Source: Streptomyces sp. CNQ-509
GTDB lineage: Bacteria > Actinomycetota > Actinomycetes > Streptomycetales > Streptomycetaceae
Assembly (NCBI RefSeq): GCF_001011035.1
Contig: NZ_CP011492.1
Span: forward strand, 3,667,501-3,731,500
Reading direction: 5' to 3'
Length of the DNA stretch: 64,000 bases
Part shown: one piece after another, positions 53,153 to 61,998 of the stretch
Numbering within the stretch: the stretch's first letter is position 1
Layout: every line of letters starts with the position of its first letter
Made by a program: the position numbers and the translations under genes
The notes under the pieces: model-generated
Told to the model about the DNA's origin: nothing
The model's input: only the letters and a program-made list of their open reading frames with translations
Databases searched by the model: none

Positions 53153-53908
53153 TCAGCGGATGATCATCGTGAGGGCGGCGGTGGTCCCGACGGTGACGAT
53201 GATCGTGCGCATCAGGGCCGGGGTGAGCTTGCGGCCCAGGTGGGCGCCGAGGAAGCCGCCGAGTGTGGAGCCGATGGCGATGATGCCGGCCGCCGTCCAG
53301 TCCACGTCGGTGACGATGATGAAGACGATCGACGCGACCGCGTTGACGAGGGCGGCGAGGACGTTCTTGACGGCGTTGAGGCGCTGGAGGTCGTCGCGGA
53401 CGAAGGTGCCGAACAGGCCCATGAGGATGACGCCCTGGGCGGCCCCGAAGTAGCCGCCGTAGACGCCCGTACCGAGGACGCCGAACCACATCGGCGTGCC
53501 GCCGTCGTTGTCGTCGTCCTCGCTGCGCTCCGCGAGCCGGCGGCTGAGGACGGGCTGGAGGAGGACCAGGGCGCAGGCCGTGAGGATCAGCACGGGGACC
53601 ACGGCCTGGAACGCCTCGGCGGGCAGTTGCAGGAGCAGCAGCGCGCCGGCCAGGCCGCCGGCGAGGGAGGCGGTGCCGAAGCGCAGTATGCGGCGGCGCT
53701 GGCCGCGCAGCTCGCGCCGGTAGCCGTACACGGCGCCGACGACGCCGGGGACGAGGCCGACGGTGTTGGAGACGTTCGCGAGGACCGGCGGGTAGCCGAG
53801 GGCGAGGAGCGTCGGGAAGGTGATCAGGGTGCCGGAGCCGACGACCGCGTTCATGCCGCCGGCGGCGAGTCCGGCGCCGGCGAGCGCGGCGGCTTCGAGC
53901 GGTTCCAC
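53153..53908 (-). CDS. TauE/SafE (TSUP) family permease
   Basis: A 251-residue protein of about eight membrane helices in two repeats: GMNAVVGSGTLITFPTLLAL and GTGVYGGYFGAAQGVILMG. Family members carry sulfur-containing or organic anions. It is divergent from a LysR gene, which is a likely regulator. Confidence 0.9.
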   Translation of the reverse strand: MEPLEAAALAGAGLAAGGMNAVVGSGTLITFPTLLALGYPPVLANVSNTVGLVPGVVGAVYGYRRELRGQRRRILRFGTASLAGGLAGALLLLQLPAEAFQAVVPVLILTACALVLLQPVLSRRLAERSEDDDNDGGTPMWFGVLGTGVYGGYFGAAQGVILMGLFGTFVRDDLQRLNAVKNVLAALVNAVASIVFIIVTDVDWTAAGIIAIGSTLGGFLGAHLGRKLTPALMRTIIVTVGTTAALTMIIR

Positions 53909-54083
53909 GGCGGCGTCCTCGTTCCGTTGGTTCGGCTCCGGCGGGGTGCTCCCGGCGGGGTGCGGGGCGGTGCCCGTTCCGGATGGTGCGTACAGCGAAG
54001 ATCGTGGTCATCGTGGGCGCGGCGGTCCCTCCAAGTCAATCCTCGGGTGTTCTTGCACGTCCCCAAGGGCTAACTTGACGCGC

Positions 54084-54998
54084 ATGACTCTGGACGACCT
54101 GCGGGTGTTCGTCGCCGTGTGCCGGGCGGGGAGCCTGAGCGCAGTGGCGCGGGAGCTGGGCTGTACGCAGTCGGCCGTCAGCCAGCACGTCAAGCGGCTG
54201 GAGCGGGAGGTCGGCCTCAGCCTCGTGGAGCGGCATCCGCGCGGCGTGGTGCCCACGCACGCCGGGGAGCTGCTGCGCGGCGCCGCCGCCGAGGGCATCG
54301 GCGGCGTGGACCATGCGCTGCGGCGGCTGCGCGACCTGGCGCGCGGGGACGGCGGCTCGGTGCGGGTGACGACGGGGGCGACGACCGTACGGCACTTCAT
54401 GTCGGCGGCGGTCGTCGCGTTCCGCGAGCGGTATCCGCAGGTCAGCCTGGAGTTCCAGACGGAGAACTCCAGCCGCGGCTGCGTCGCCGCGCTGGCCGCG
54501 GGCGGCGCCGACCTGGCGTGGATCACGATCGCCGCGCCGGTACGGGGCGTGGAGCTGCGGCGCGCGGCGGAGCTGCGGTGGGTGCTGGCCGTACGGGAGG
54601 GCGATCCGCTGGCGGAGCGGTCGGCGGTGGGGGCGGCGGACCTGGCGGCGGTGCGGCTCATCGGGCTGCCGGCGAACTCCAGCTCGCGGGCGCATCTGGA
54701 GGCGTGGTTCGCGGAGTCGGGGGTGCGGCTGCCGGCGTTCGACACGTCGGTCGCGGACTGGGACACGGCGATCCTCCTGGCGGAGCTGGGGCTCGGCTAC
54801 GCCGTCGTACCGGAGCTGCCGGGGTGGCGGGACGGGCGGCATCCGGGGGTGCGGCTGGTACCCGTACCGGACTTGCCGCCGCTGTGGGCGGGGTGGGCGG
54901 TGCGGCGGTGGGCGGCGCTGTCGCCGCTGGCCCGGGCGTTCGCCGACATGGTGGCGGCGGGGGTGGAGACCGAAGTGGAGACCGAAGGGGCGCCCTAG
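54084..54998 (+). CDS. LysR-family transcriptional regulator
   Basis: A 304-residue regulator with an N-terminal helix-turn-helix (LRVFVAVCRAGSLSAVAREL, TQSAVSQHVKRLEREVG) and a two-lobed effector domain. It is divergent from the TSUP permease gene, its probable target; the spacer is about 175 bp. The C-terminal tail ends in an acidic ETEVETEGAP. Confidence 0.9.
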   Translation: MTLDDLRVFVAVCRAGSLSAVARELGCTQSAVSQHVKRLEREVGLSLVERHPRGVVPTHAGELLRGAAAEGIGGVDHALRRLRDLARGDGGSVRVTTGATTVRHFMSAAVVAFRERYPQVSLEFQTENSSRGCVAALAAGGADLAWITIAAPVRGVELRRAAELRWVLAVREGDPLAERSAVGAADLAAVRLIGLPANSSSRAHLEAWFAESGVRLPAFDTSVADWDTAILLAELGLGYAVVPELPGWRDGRHPGVRLVPVPDLPPLWAGWAVRRWAALSPLARAFADMVAAGVETEVETEGAP

Positions 54999-55107
54999 TT
55001 ATGGACCCATGATCTCGGCCCTCTTTGGCTCTGCCTGACAGGCCATCGGTGGGCAAGGCTGGGTGGCGTTCCGCCGTAGCCGCAATCGTCACCGCCGGAG
55101 GCCCTCC

Positions 55108-55719
55108 TTGAGCATCGCCTTCCTGCTGACCACGCTCGTCGTGGTCGTCACGCCGGGCACCGGCGTGGTCTACACGCTCGCCGCCGGGCTGTCCCACGGG
55201 CGGCGGGCGAGCGTGGTCGCCGCGTTCGCCTGCACGCTCGGCACCGTCCCGCACGTCGTCGCGACCGTCACCGGGCTGGCGGCGCTCCTGCACGCCAGCG
55301 CCGTGGCGTTCGAGGTGGTGAAGTACCTGGGGGTCGCGTACCTGCTCTACATGGCGTGGTCGACGCTGCGCGCCAAGGAGGCCCTCGTCGTCGAGGACGC
55401 CGCGGCGGCCGGGCCGCAGCCGGTGAGGCGGGTGATCGTCTCAGGCGTGCTGCTCAACGTGCTCAACCCGAAGCTGACGATGTTCTTCGTGGCGTTCCTG
55501 CCGCAGTTCGTGCCCGCGGGCCAGGAGGGGTCGGTGGCGGCGATGCTGCGGCTGAGCGCGGTGTTCATGGGGATGACGTTCGCGGTGTTCGTGGCGTACG
55601 GGCTGTGCGCGGCGGCCGTACGGGGACACGTGCTGGGGCGGCCGCGGGTGATGGCGGGGATCCGGCGGGTGTTCGCGGTGTCCTTCCTGGGGCTGGGCGC
55701 GAAGCTGGCGGTGGCGTGA
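55108..55719 (+). CDS. LysE-family amino-acid exporter
   Basis: A 203-residue transporter with five or six helices and the LysE/RhtB signature near the N terminus (VVVTPGTGVVYTLAAGLSHG). NPKLTMFFVAFLPQF is the second conserved block. A TTG start is chosen because GGAGG lies 6 nt upstream and it gives the family's normal length. Its stop nearly abuts the next gene. Confidence 0.9.
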   Translation: MSIAFLLTTLVVVVTPGTGVVYTLAAGLSHGRRASVVAAFACTLGTVPHVVATVTGLAALLHASAVAFEVVKYLGVAYLLYMAWSTLRAKEALVVEDAAAAGPQPVRRVIVSGVLLNVLNPKLTMFFVAFLPQFVPAGQEGSVAAMLRLSAVFMGMTFAVFVAYGLCAAAVRGHVLGRPRVMAGIRRVFAVSFLGLGAKLAVA

Positions 55720-55721
55720 CG

Positions 55722-56462
55722 ATGCGGTTCGGGCATGCGCGGGAGCTGCGGGCGGAGTTTCCGGAGCTGGTGGCGGGGGTGCTGTACGGGGAGTTCGGCG
55801 GCGGCGCCGTCGGGCCCGCCGGCGGGGCTCCCGGTCCTGCGGCGGGGGCGGAGCTGGAGGCGCGGGTCGCGGCGTACACGGACGTCGCGCGGGAGCGGCT
55901 GGCGGCGGGCACGGAGGGGGAGTTCCCCGAGGTACGGGCCTGGCGGCGGACGTACACGCGGCTGGGGCTGCGGCCGACGCAGTACCGGTGCGCGTCGGAG
56001 TCGCTGCTGCGGCGGCTGCGGCGGGAGGGGTCGCTGCCGCGGATCCACCCGGTGGTGGACCTCTGCAACGCGGTCTCCGTGGCGTATGCGATTCCGGTCG
56101 CCGTGCTGGACGTGGACCGGATCGCGGAGCCGTGGCTGGAGGTGCGCCGGGCGCGGGGCGACGAGACGTACACGACGTTCGGGGGCGGGAGCGAGCATCC
56201 GGCGGCGGGGGAGGTGACGTTCGCCGACTCGGCGGGGCGGGCGCACGCGCGGCGCTGGACGAACCGGCAGAGCGGGTATTCGGCGGTCGGCGAGGCGACG
56301 CGCCGGGTGCTGGTGGTGGCTGAGGGCGTGCACGAGACGGCCGCGGCGGATGTGGCGAAGTTGACGGATGCGGTTCAGGGGGAGCTGGAGCGGCTGTGGG
56401 GCGTGGCGCCGAAGGCGGCGCTGCTGACGGCGGCGGAGCCGGAGTTCGTGTTCGGGGAGTGA
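55722..56462 (+). CDS. B3/B4 tRNA-binding-domain protein
   Basis: A 246-residue protein matching the stand-alone B3/B4 domain of phenylalanyl-tRNA synthetase beta (LGLRPTQYRCASESLLRRL; HPVVDLCNAVSVAYAIPVAV). Such proteins may edit or bind aminoacyl-tRNA or small amino acids. An in-frame GTG 6 nt upstream overlaps the lysE stop (GTGA) and could be the real start, giving coupling to the exporter. Confidence 0.85.
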   Translation: MRFGHARELRAEFPELVAGVLYGEFGGGAVGPAGGAPGPAAGAELEARVAAYTDVARERLAAGTEGEFPEVRAWRRTYTRLGLRPTQYRCASESLLRRLRREGSLPRIHPVVDLCNAVSVAYAIPVAVLDVDRIAEPWLEVRRARGDETYTTFGGGSEHPAAGEVTFADSAGRAHARRWTNRQSGYSAVGEATRRVLVVAEGVHETAAADVAKLTDAVQGELERLWGVAPKAALLTAAEPEFVFGE

Positions 56463-56580
56463 GGCGCGGAGTGGGGCACGGGGCGAGTGCGGCGTGCGGC
56501 GCCGGCTGAAGAACGCCGTCTGAGCCGGGGCAGCGGGCTTCGGCGGGGCCGTTGTCAGTGGGCCGTGGCACGATGGCTCC

Positions 56581-58131
56581 ATGAACGGGGTGGAGAAATG
56601 GACCTCTGAGAGGTCCAAAGCGTCCGGGTCGGATTTCCTGCAGCTCGACGTCGGGGACGCACCGGCGGGCGGGATGGCGGACTGGCTGGCGTGGCGGCTG
56701 CGGGAGGCGATCGCGGACGGCCGGCTGGCGGTGGGCGGCCGGCTGCCGCCGACGCGGGTGCTGGCGGCGGAGCTGCGGGTGTCGCGCGGGGTGGTCACGG
56801 AGGCGTACCGGCGGCTGACGGAGGACGGGCACGTCGAGGGGCGGCGGCGCGGGGGCACGGTGGTGGTCGCGGCCCCGGTGGACGAGGGGCCCGGCCCCCG
56901 GGCGGCCGGGCAGGAGCAGCCGGCCGTGTTGTTTCCCGCCGCGCCCGGGCCCGAGGCGTTCGAAGTCCTCCGCGCCGCCCCGGCGTCGATCGACCTCACC
57001 CCCGGGCTGCCGGACCTCGCCGCGTTCCCGCGCGCCGCGTGGCTGCGCGCCGAGCGGGCCGTCCTCGGCGAGCTCTCCGCCGCCGACCTCGGCTACGGCG
57101 ACCCGCACGGCACCCCCGCGCTGCGCCGGGCCGTCGCCGGCTGGCTCGCCCGGAACCGGGGCATCCGCGCCGATCCCGACGACGTCGTCATCGTCGCCGG
57201 CACCGCCCAGGCGCTCACCCTGCTCCACCCGGTGCTGCGCACCGACGGCGTGGGGGCGGTGGCGGTGGAGGACCCCGGTTCGCTCGGCACGCGCCAGCAT
57301 CTGGAGAACGGCGGGCTGGACATCGTCCCGGTGCCGGTCGACGCCGACGGCATACGTGTCGACGCGCTGCGCGCCACCGGAGCGCGTGCGGTGCTGCTCA
57401 CCCCGGCGCACCAGTTCCCGACCGGGGCGGTGCTCAGCGGCGAGCGCCGCCGCGAGTTGCTGCGCTGGGCGGAGGACGGCGGCGGGCTCGTGCTTGAGGA
57501 CGACTACGACGCCGAGCACCGCTATGACCGGCCGCCGGTGCCCGCGCTGCGGGCGATGCTCGCGGAGCGCGTCTGCTACATGGGCAGCGTGTCCAAGCTG
57601 CTGGCGCCTGCGCTGCGGGTGGGCTGGGTGGTGCCGCCGCCGGGGTACCGGGACGCGCTGGTGAACGCCAAGCGCTTCACCGACCTGGGCAACGCGGTGC
57701 TGCCGCAGCTCGTGCTGGCGCGGCTGATGGAGTCGGGGGAGCTGGAGCGGCACCTGCGGCTGCTCCGGGGCCGGCACCGGCGGCGGCGGGACGCGATGAT
57801 CGCGGCGATCGCGGAGCATCTGCCGGGCGCGGTGGTGCACGGGGCGGCGGCCGGGCTGCATCTGACGGTGACGTTCGACGGGGCGGGCGGGGAGACGGCG
57901 GCGGAAGCGGTCGGCGCGGGGCCGGCGGGGAGAGCCGATGCGGGGTTGACGGGGGTGACCGATACGGAGCTGGCCGCGGCGGCGCTCAGTTGCGGCGTCA
58001 AGGTGCAGCCCCTCTCCTGGCACCGCCTCAGGACCGGCCCGCCCGGCCTGGTCCTCGGCTACGCGGCGAGCCACCCCGACGCCGTGACCGAGGGGGTGCG
58101 GCTGCTGGGTCGGGCACTGCGGGGGAGGTGA
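56581..58131 (+). CDS. MocR/PdxR-type regulator (GntR helix-turn-helix plus aminotransferase fold)
   Basis: A 516-residue protein: an N-terminal GntR winged helix (about 30-100; LPPTRVLAAELRVSRGVVTE) joined to a PLP-binding aminotransferase-like domain (about 125-510). The PLP lysine is in MGSVSKLLAPALRVGW and the Asp in LEDDYDAEHRYD. MocR proteins sense PLP or related amines. A palindrome in its first codons may be an autoregulatory site. No pdxST genes are adjacent. Confidence 0.9.
   Translation: MNGVEKWTSERSKASGSDFLQLDVGDAPAGGMADWLAWRLREAIADGRLAVGGRLPPTRVLAAELRVSRGVVTEAYRRLTEDGHVEGRRRGGTVVVAAPVDEGPGPRAAGQEQPAVLFPAAPGPEAFEVLRAAPASIDLTPGLPDLAAFPRAAWLRAERAVLGELSAADLGYGDPHGTPALRRAVAGWLARNRGIRADPDDVVIVAGTAQALTLLHPVLRTDGVGAVAVEDPGSLGTRQHLENGGLDIVPVPVDADGIRVDALRATGARAVLLTPAHQFPTGAVLSGERRRELLRWAEDGGGLVLEDDYDAEHRYDRPPVPALRAMLAERVCYMGSVSKLLAPALRVGWVVPPPGYRDALVNAKRFTDLGNAVLPQLVLARLMESGELERHLRLLRGRHRRRRDAMIAAIAEHLPGAVVHGAAAGLHLTVTFDGAGGETAAEAVGAGPAGRADAGLTGVTDTELAAAALSCGVKVQPLSWHRLRTGPPGLVLGYAASHPDAVTEGVRLLGRALRGR
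56599..56617. promoter_or_regulatory. Perfect 8-bp-arm palindrome at the start of the mocR gene
   Basis: TGGACCTC-TGA-GAGGTCCA lies within codons 7-13 of the MocR-type gene. The symmetry is exact and out of keeping with the surrounding coding sequence. It is a candidate autoregulatory operator. Confidence 0.5.
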
Positions 58132-58438
58132 CCGGGCCGGGCAACGGCGGGGACAGCGTGCGGAGATGGGCGGTGCCGTCCGGGGCGGGCACTGCCGTGG
58201 CCGCCGGCGCCGGCGGAGTTCGGGGAGGCGGTGACGGGGTTCCTGGAGGGGTGCGGGCGTGACGTGGGGGTGGCGGCCGGGCTCGTACGGGTCGATGACG
58301 GCCGGGCTCGTACGCGCCCATGGGCTCCGTACGGCCAGGGCCACAGGCGCGCACGCCCCGGGCCGCCGGACTCGTGAACCGGGCGCGCGGCCGGGGCCGA
58401 CGACGCCCGGGTCCCGGGCGTCCGGAGCCGGTCCCGTC
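58132..58438. other. Spacer between convergent mocR and ABC permease genes
   Basis: No complete gene is seen. Around 58201-58257 one frame reads APAEFGEAVTGFLEGCG, which looks like the end of an alpha/beta hydrolase and may be a remnant. GGCCGGGCTCGTACG occurs twice (about 58276 and 58302). Confidence 0.4.
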
Positions 58439-59281
58439 TCACGCGTCCCTGCGGTGCAGCACCGCCGCGCCCAGTGCCAGCGCCGCCGCCGACCACGCCG
58501 CCAGTACCCCCAGGCCCGCCCACGGTCCGATCGGCAACTCCGCCGTGTCCACCGTCGACTGCACGGCGAGACCCGCCGACGCCGGCCCGTACCGCTGGAA
58601 CCGCTCGACCCACTCCGGATCCGACAGCATCCCCGCGACCAGCGGCGACGCGTACAGCACCCCCAGGCACGCCGCGACCGCACCCGCCGTGTCGCGCAGC
58701 GCCGCGCCCAGGCCCAGCGCCAGCAGCGCGACCAGCACCAGGTACAGCGCCGTCCCGAAGCCGGCCCGCAGCACCGGCCCCGCCCCCGGGTCGTACGCGG
58801 TGAAGCCGGCCGGCACCAGCGCCCGCCCCGCGAGCAGCGCGCCCAGCACCCCCGCGCCGCCCGCGACCAGCACCGCGGCGCCGACCACCGCGGACTTCGC
58901 GGCGAGTACCCGCAGCCGGCCGGGTACGGCGGTGAACGTCGTGCGGATCGTGCCCGCGCCGTACTCCGCCGTGAACGCCAGCGACGCGAGCACCGCCACC
59001 GCCGCCTGCCCGGCCCAGACGCCCACCAGGCTGGTCCTCACGACGTCCTCGCGGCAGCCGGCAGGCGGGCAGTGCGCCGTGGACAGCCCGCTGACCGCAC
59101 CCGCGCCGACCGCCACGGTGACGGCGGCGACGGCGAGGAGGAGCCACCAGGTGCTGGGGACCGTACGCAGCTTGGTCCATTCCGCGCGCGCCGCGTACCC
59201 CGTGTCCCGTACGCCCCCGCACACCGCCCGCGCACCGGGCCCATGCCGCCGCCCCCGCCGCCCGAGCCCTCCCTCACGCAT
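58439..59281 (-). CDS. ABC-2-type transporter permease
   Basis: A 280-residue membrane protein with about six helices after an Arg-rich N terminus; AEWTKLRTVPSTWWLLLAV is the typical ABC-2 entry helix, and LAFTAEYGAGTIRTTFTAVP the conserved loop. It overlaps the upstream permease gene by 8 nt. Three overlapping genes (ATPase, long permease, this permease) form the exporter operon. Confidence 0.85.
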   Translation of the reverse strand: MREGGLGRRGRRHGPGARAVCGGVRDTGYAARAEWTKLRTVPSTWWLLLAVAAVTVAVGAGAVSGLSTAHCPPAGCREDVVRTSLVGVWAGQAAVAVLASLAFTAEYGAGTIRTTFTAVPGRLRVLAAKSAVVGAAVLVAGGAGVLGALLAGRALVPAGFTAYDPGAGPVLRAGFGTALYLVLVALLALGLGAALRDTAGAVAACLGVLYASPLVAGMLSDPEWVERFQRYGPASAGLAVQSTVDTAELPIGPWAGLGVLAAWSAAALALGAAVLHRRDA

Positions 59282-60917
59282 CGCGCCGCCGCAGCCGCCA
59301 CGCCGCCAGCGCCAGGGCCACCGCCGCCCACGCGGCGAGCACCCCGAGCCCCGCCCACGGCCCCTGCGGCATGCACCCGTCCTCCGGCAGGCACACCGTC
59401 CCCACCTGCTCGTACCGCGGCGTCGTGCTCTGCACCCCGAATCCCGCCACCGGCGTCACCCGGAACAGCCACTCCACCGCCCCCAGCGGCAGTCCACCGC
59501 CCAGCACCAGCGGCAGCACGAACAGCACCACCACGATCGTCACCGCCGCCGCCGTGTGCCGCAGCAGCGCCCCGAGACCCAGGGCGAAGAGCGCCACCAG
59601 CGCCAGCAGCAGCCCCGTGCCCACCACCGCCCGCAGCGCGGGACCGTCCGCCAGCGACACCTCCGGGAACTGCGGCGGCCGGTGCCCGCCCGCCCGCAAC
59701 GCCCGCTGCCCCACCAGGAACGACGCCACCGCGGCCACCAGCCCCGCCGCGAACGCGACCGCCGCGAGCACCGCGCCCTTCGCCGCCAGCACCCGCCCGC
59801 GGCGCGGCCCGGCGGTGAACGTCGTACGGATCATGCCGCGCTTGTACTCGGCGGTGATGAAGAGCACGCCCAGCGCCGCGAACGCGATCAGCCCCACCTG
59901 CGCCCCCGCCAGGCTCATCCACGTCAGGTCCCCGGCCGGCGGGAGCGGGCCGATGTCGCCGGAGCCGGTGACGGTGAACGTGCCGCCGGCGCGCTCGGTG
60001 CCGCCTGCCGGTCCGTTCCCCGCCGCCGGTCCGGACGCCGGCCCCACGGCCTCGTCCCGCCAGTCCGTACGCCCCTCAATGCTCCCCGCGCCGCCGGAAC
60101 CGCCCCCTTCGAGGCGTACGTTGTCGAAAACCCCCGTCGCCGCACTCGGCCCCGCTCCGATGCTCAGCGACCCGAACGACCGCTCCACCCGCACCGTCTC
60201 CGGCGCCGCCACGAACAGCCCCGCCCGCGCCGTGTCCGGCAGCCCGGCCGCGGGCACGCTGCCGACCTCGCGCCAGCGTTCACCGTCGGCGGACTCGTAG
60301 CCGGTCAGCCGGTCGCCCTCGCGCACCAGCCGCAGCCACACCGGAGCGTCCCCGGCCACGGCGCCGCCGGCGACGTCGTGCTCGAACCCGTACTGCAGCC
60401 GCACCCCGTGCCCGGCCGTGCGCATCAGCGCCACGTACGGACTCCCCGGCTCCGTACCCGCCTTCACGATCACACCGGCCTTCGCCCAGGGCGCGTCCGT
60501 GCCCTCGCCCAGCGTCAGGTCCGTCACCCGAGCCGTCACGCTGCCGTCGCCGGCCAGCGGCCGGTGCACGAAGCGGAACGAATCCGCGACCCGTGCCGCC
60601 GCTTCCGTACCGGAGCCGCCGCCGTCGTCGGACGTGGCCGTCCCGCTGCCGCCCGCCGACACCAGCGACACCAGTACCGTCACGACCACGCCCGCGAGCA
60701 GCGTGAGCAGCCACCGGTCGACACTGCGCAGTTTTGTGAACTCGGCGCGCAGCAACTGCCAGAAGCCGGCACGCACGGGCGGCAGCTTCGAGCGGTACGG
60801 AGCCACACCCCCGGCACCCGCCCGCGCCCCCGAACCGCCGCCTACGCCCGAACCCGCGCCCGCGCCCGTCCCCGAACCCGCGCCCGTCTCCGTACCGGAA
60901 CCGATACCCGTACTCAC
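59274..60917 (-). CDS. ABC-2-type permease with extracytoplasmic beta-sandwich insert
   Basis: A 547-residue permease. A Gly-rich N terminus precedes TM1 (about 68-88; AEFTKLRSVDRWLLTLLAGV). Residues about 105-280 form a DUF1349/LamG-like beta domain outside the membrane (WAKAGVIVKAG; YESADGERWREVGSV). The remaining helices follow (AEYKRGMIRTTFTAGP loop). The insert may bind carbohydrate or a cell-surface ligand. It is coupled to the ATPase gene by an ATGA overlap. Confidence 0.85.
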   Translation of the reverse strand: MSTGIGSGTETGAGSGTGAGAGSGVGGGSGARAGAGGVAPYRSKLPPVRAGFWQLLRAEFTKLRSVDRWLLTLLAGVVVTVLVSLVSAGGSGTATSDDGGGSGTEAAARVADSFRFVHRPLAGDGSVTARVTDLTLGEGTDAPWAKAGVIVKAGTEPGSPYVALMRTAGHGVRLQYGFEHDVAGGAVAGDAPVWLRLVREGDRLTGYESADGERWREVGSVPAAGLPDTARAGLFVAAPETVRVERSFGSLSIGAGPSAATGVFDNVRLEGGGSGGAGSIEGRTDWRDEAVGPASGPAAGNGPAGGTERAGGTFTVTGSGDIGPLPPAGDLTWMSLAGAQVGLIAFAALGVLFITAEYKRGMIRTTFTAGPRRGRVLAAKGAVLAAVAFAAGLVAAVASFLVGQRALRAGGHRPPQFPEVSLADGPALRAVVGTGLLLALVALFALGLGALLRHTAAAVTIVVVLFVLPLVLGGGLPLGAVEWLFRVTPVAGFGVQSTTPRYEQVGTVCLPEDGCMPQGPWAGLGVLAAWAAVALALAAWRLRRRDA

Positions 60918-61855
60918 AGCGGACCCTCCCCCTCCGGGCCGGCGGCGAACTCCGCCTCACCGCGCGTCAGCTCCATGTACGCCTCCTCCAGCGACGCCCG
61001 GTGCGCCGCCAGTTCCGAGAACGGCACCGCCCCCGCGCCCAGCAGCTCCGCCACCCGCTCCGCCGGCAGCCCCGACACCGTCAGCGACTCACGGCCCGTC
61101 GCCGCCACCGTCGCCCCCGCCGCCGCCAGCACGGTCATCGCCCGCTCCCGCGCCCCCGTACGCAGCGCGACCCTGCTGTCGGACGCCGCCGCCAGCACCT
61201 CGGCCACCGGCATGTCCGCAACGAGCCGGCCGCGTCCGATGACCACGAGGTGGTCCGCGGTGTCCTCCAGTTCGCTCATCAGATGACTGGAGACGAGCAC
61301 CGCCCGGCCCTCCGCCGCCAGCCGGCGCAGAAAGCCGCGTATCCAGCGGATACCCTCCGGATCCAGGCCGTTGACCGGCTCGTCGAAGAGCAGCACCGGC
61401 GGGTCGCCGAGGAGCGCGGCGGCGATGCCGAGGCGCTGGCGCATCCCCAGCGAGTAGCCGCCGGCCCTCCGCCGCGCCGCCGATGCCAGACCCACCTGCT
61501 CCAGCAACTCGTCGACGCGGCGCGGCGGCAGCCCGTGCGAGTGCGCCAGCCACAGCAGGTGGTCGCGCCCGCGCCGGCTGGGGTGCACGGCCGCCGCGTC
61601 GAGCGCGGCGCCGACGTGCTGCAGCGGGCGGCGCAGCGCCGCGTACGGGCGGCCCCCGACGAGCGCGCTGCCCGCGTCCGGGGCGTCGAGGCCCAGGACG
61701 ACGCGCATGGTGGTGGACTTCCCGGCCCCGTTGGGGCCGACGAACCCGGTGACCTGACCGGGCACGACCGTGAACGACAGGCCGTCCACGGCGGCGACGG
61801 GACCGAAGCGCTTGCGCAGCTCCCGGACCTCGATGGTTGCTTCTGACGCTGCCAT
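60914..61855 (-). CDS. ABC transporter ATP-binding protein
   Basis: A 313-residue ATPase: Walker A GPNGAGKST, signature YSLGMRQRL, Walker B LLFDEPVNGLD and H-loop VSSHLM. It matches drug/lantibiotic-type ABC-2 exporters. It heads the exporter operon and is divergent from the NarL-type two-component genes, which may regulate it. Confidence 0.93.
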   Translation of the reverse strand: MAASEATIEVRELRKRFGPVAAVDGLSFTVVPGQVTGFVGPNGAGKSTTMRVVLGLDAPDAGSALVGGRPYAALRRPLQHVGAALDAAAVHPSRRGRDHLLWLAHSHGLPPRRVDELLEQVGLASAARRRAGGYSLGMRQRLGIAAALLGDPPVLLFDEPVNGLDPEGIRWIRGFLRRLAAEGRAVLVSSHLMSELEDTADHLVVIGRGRLVADMPVAEVLAAASDSRVALRTGARERAMTVLAAAGATVAATGRESLTVSGLPAERVAELLGAGAVPFSELAAHRASLEEAYMELTRGEAEFAAGPEGEGPL

Positions 61856-61998
61856 GGTGAGGAGGCTACGAACCGGGCGGCGGGCCGGTCGTCACGCGGG
61901 GGAGGAGTCTTGCGGGCGGCGGGGTAGCTCGTGTGGGGGACACGATCGTCCAGGGCGGGAGGGACACCGGAAGGGGCGTACGCAGGGACAATGACGGG

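Noticed and set aside
55441..58683. 1080-codon open frame on the minus strand
   Set aside because: Antisense to lysE, the B3/B4 gene and mocR; composition is Arg/Pro-rich low complexity.
58320..61286. 988-codon open frame on the plus strand
   Set aside because: Antisense to the ABC exporter operon, whose three genes have clear motifs and ATGA overlaps.
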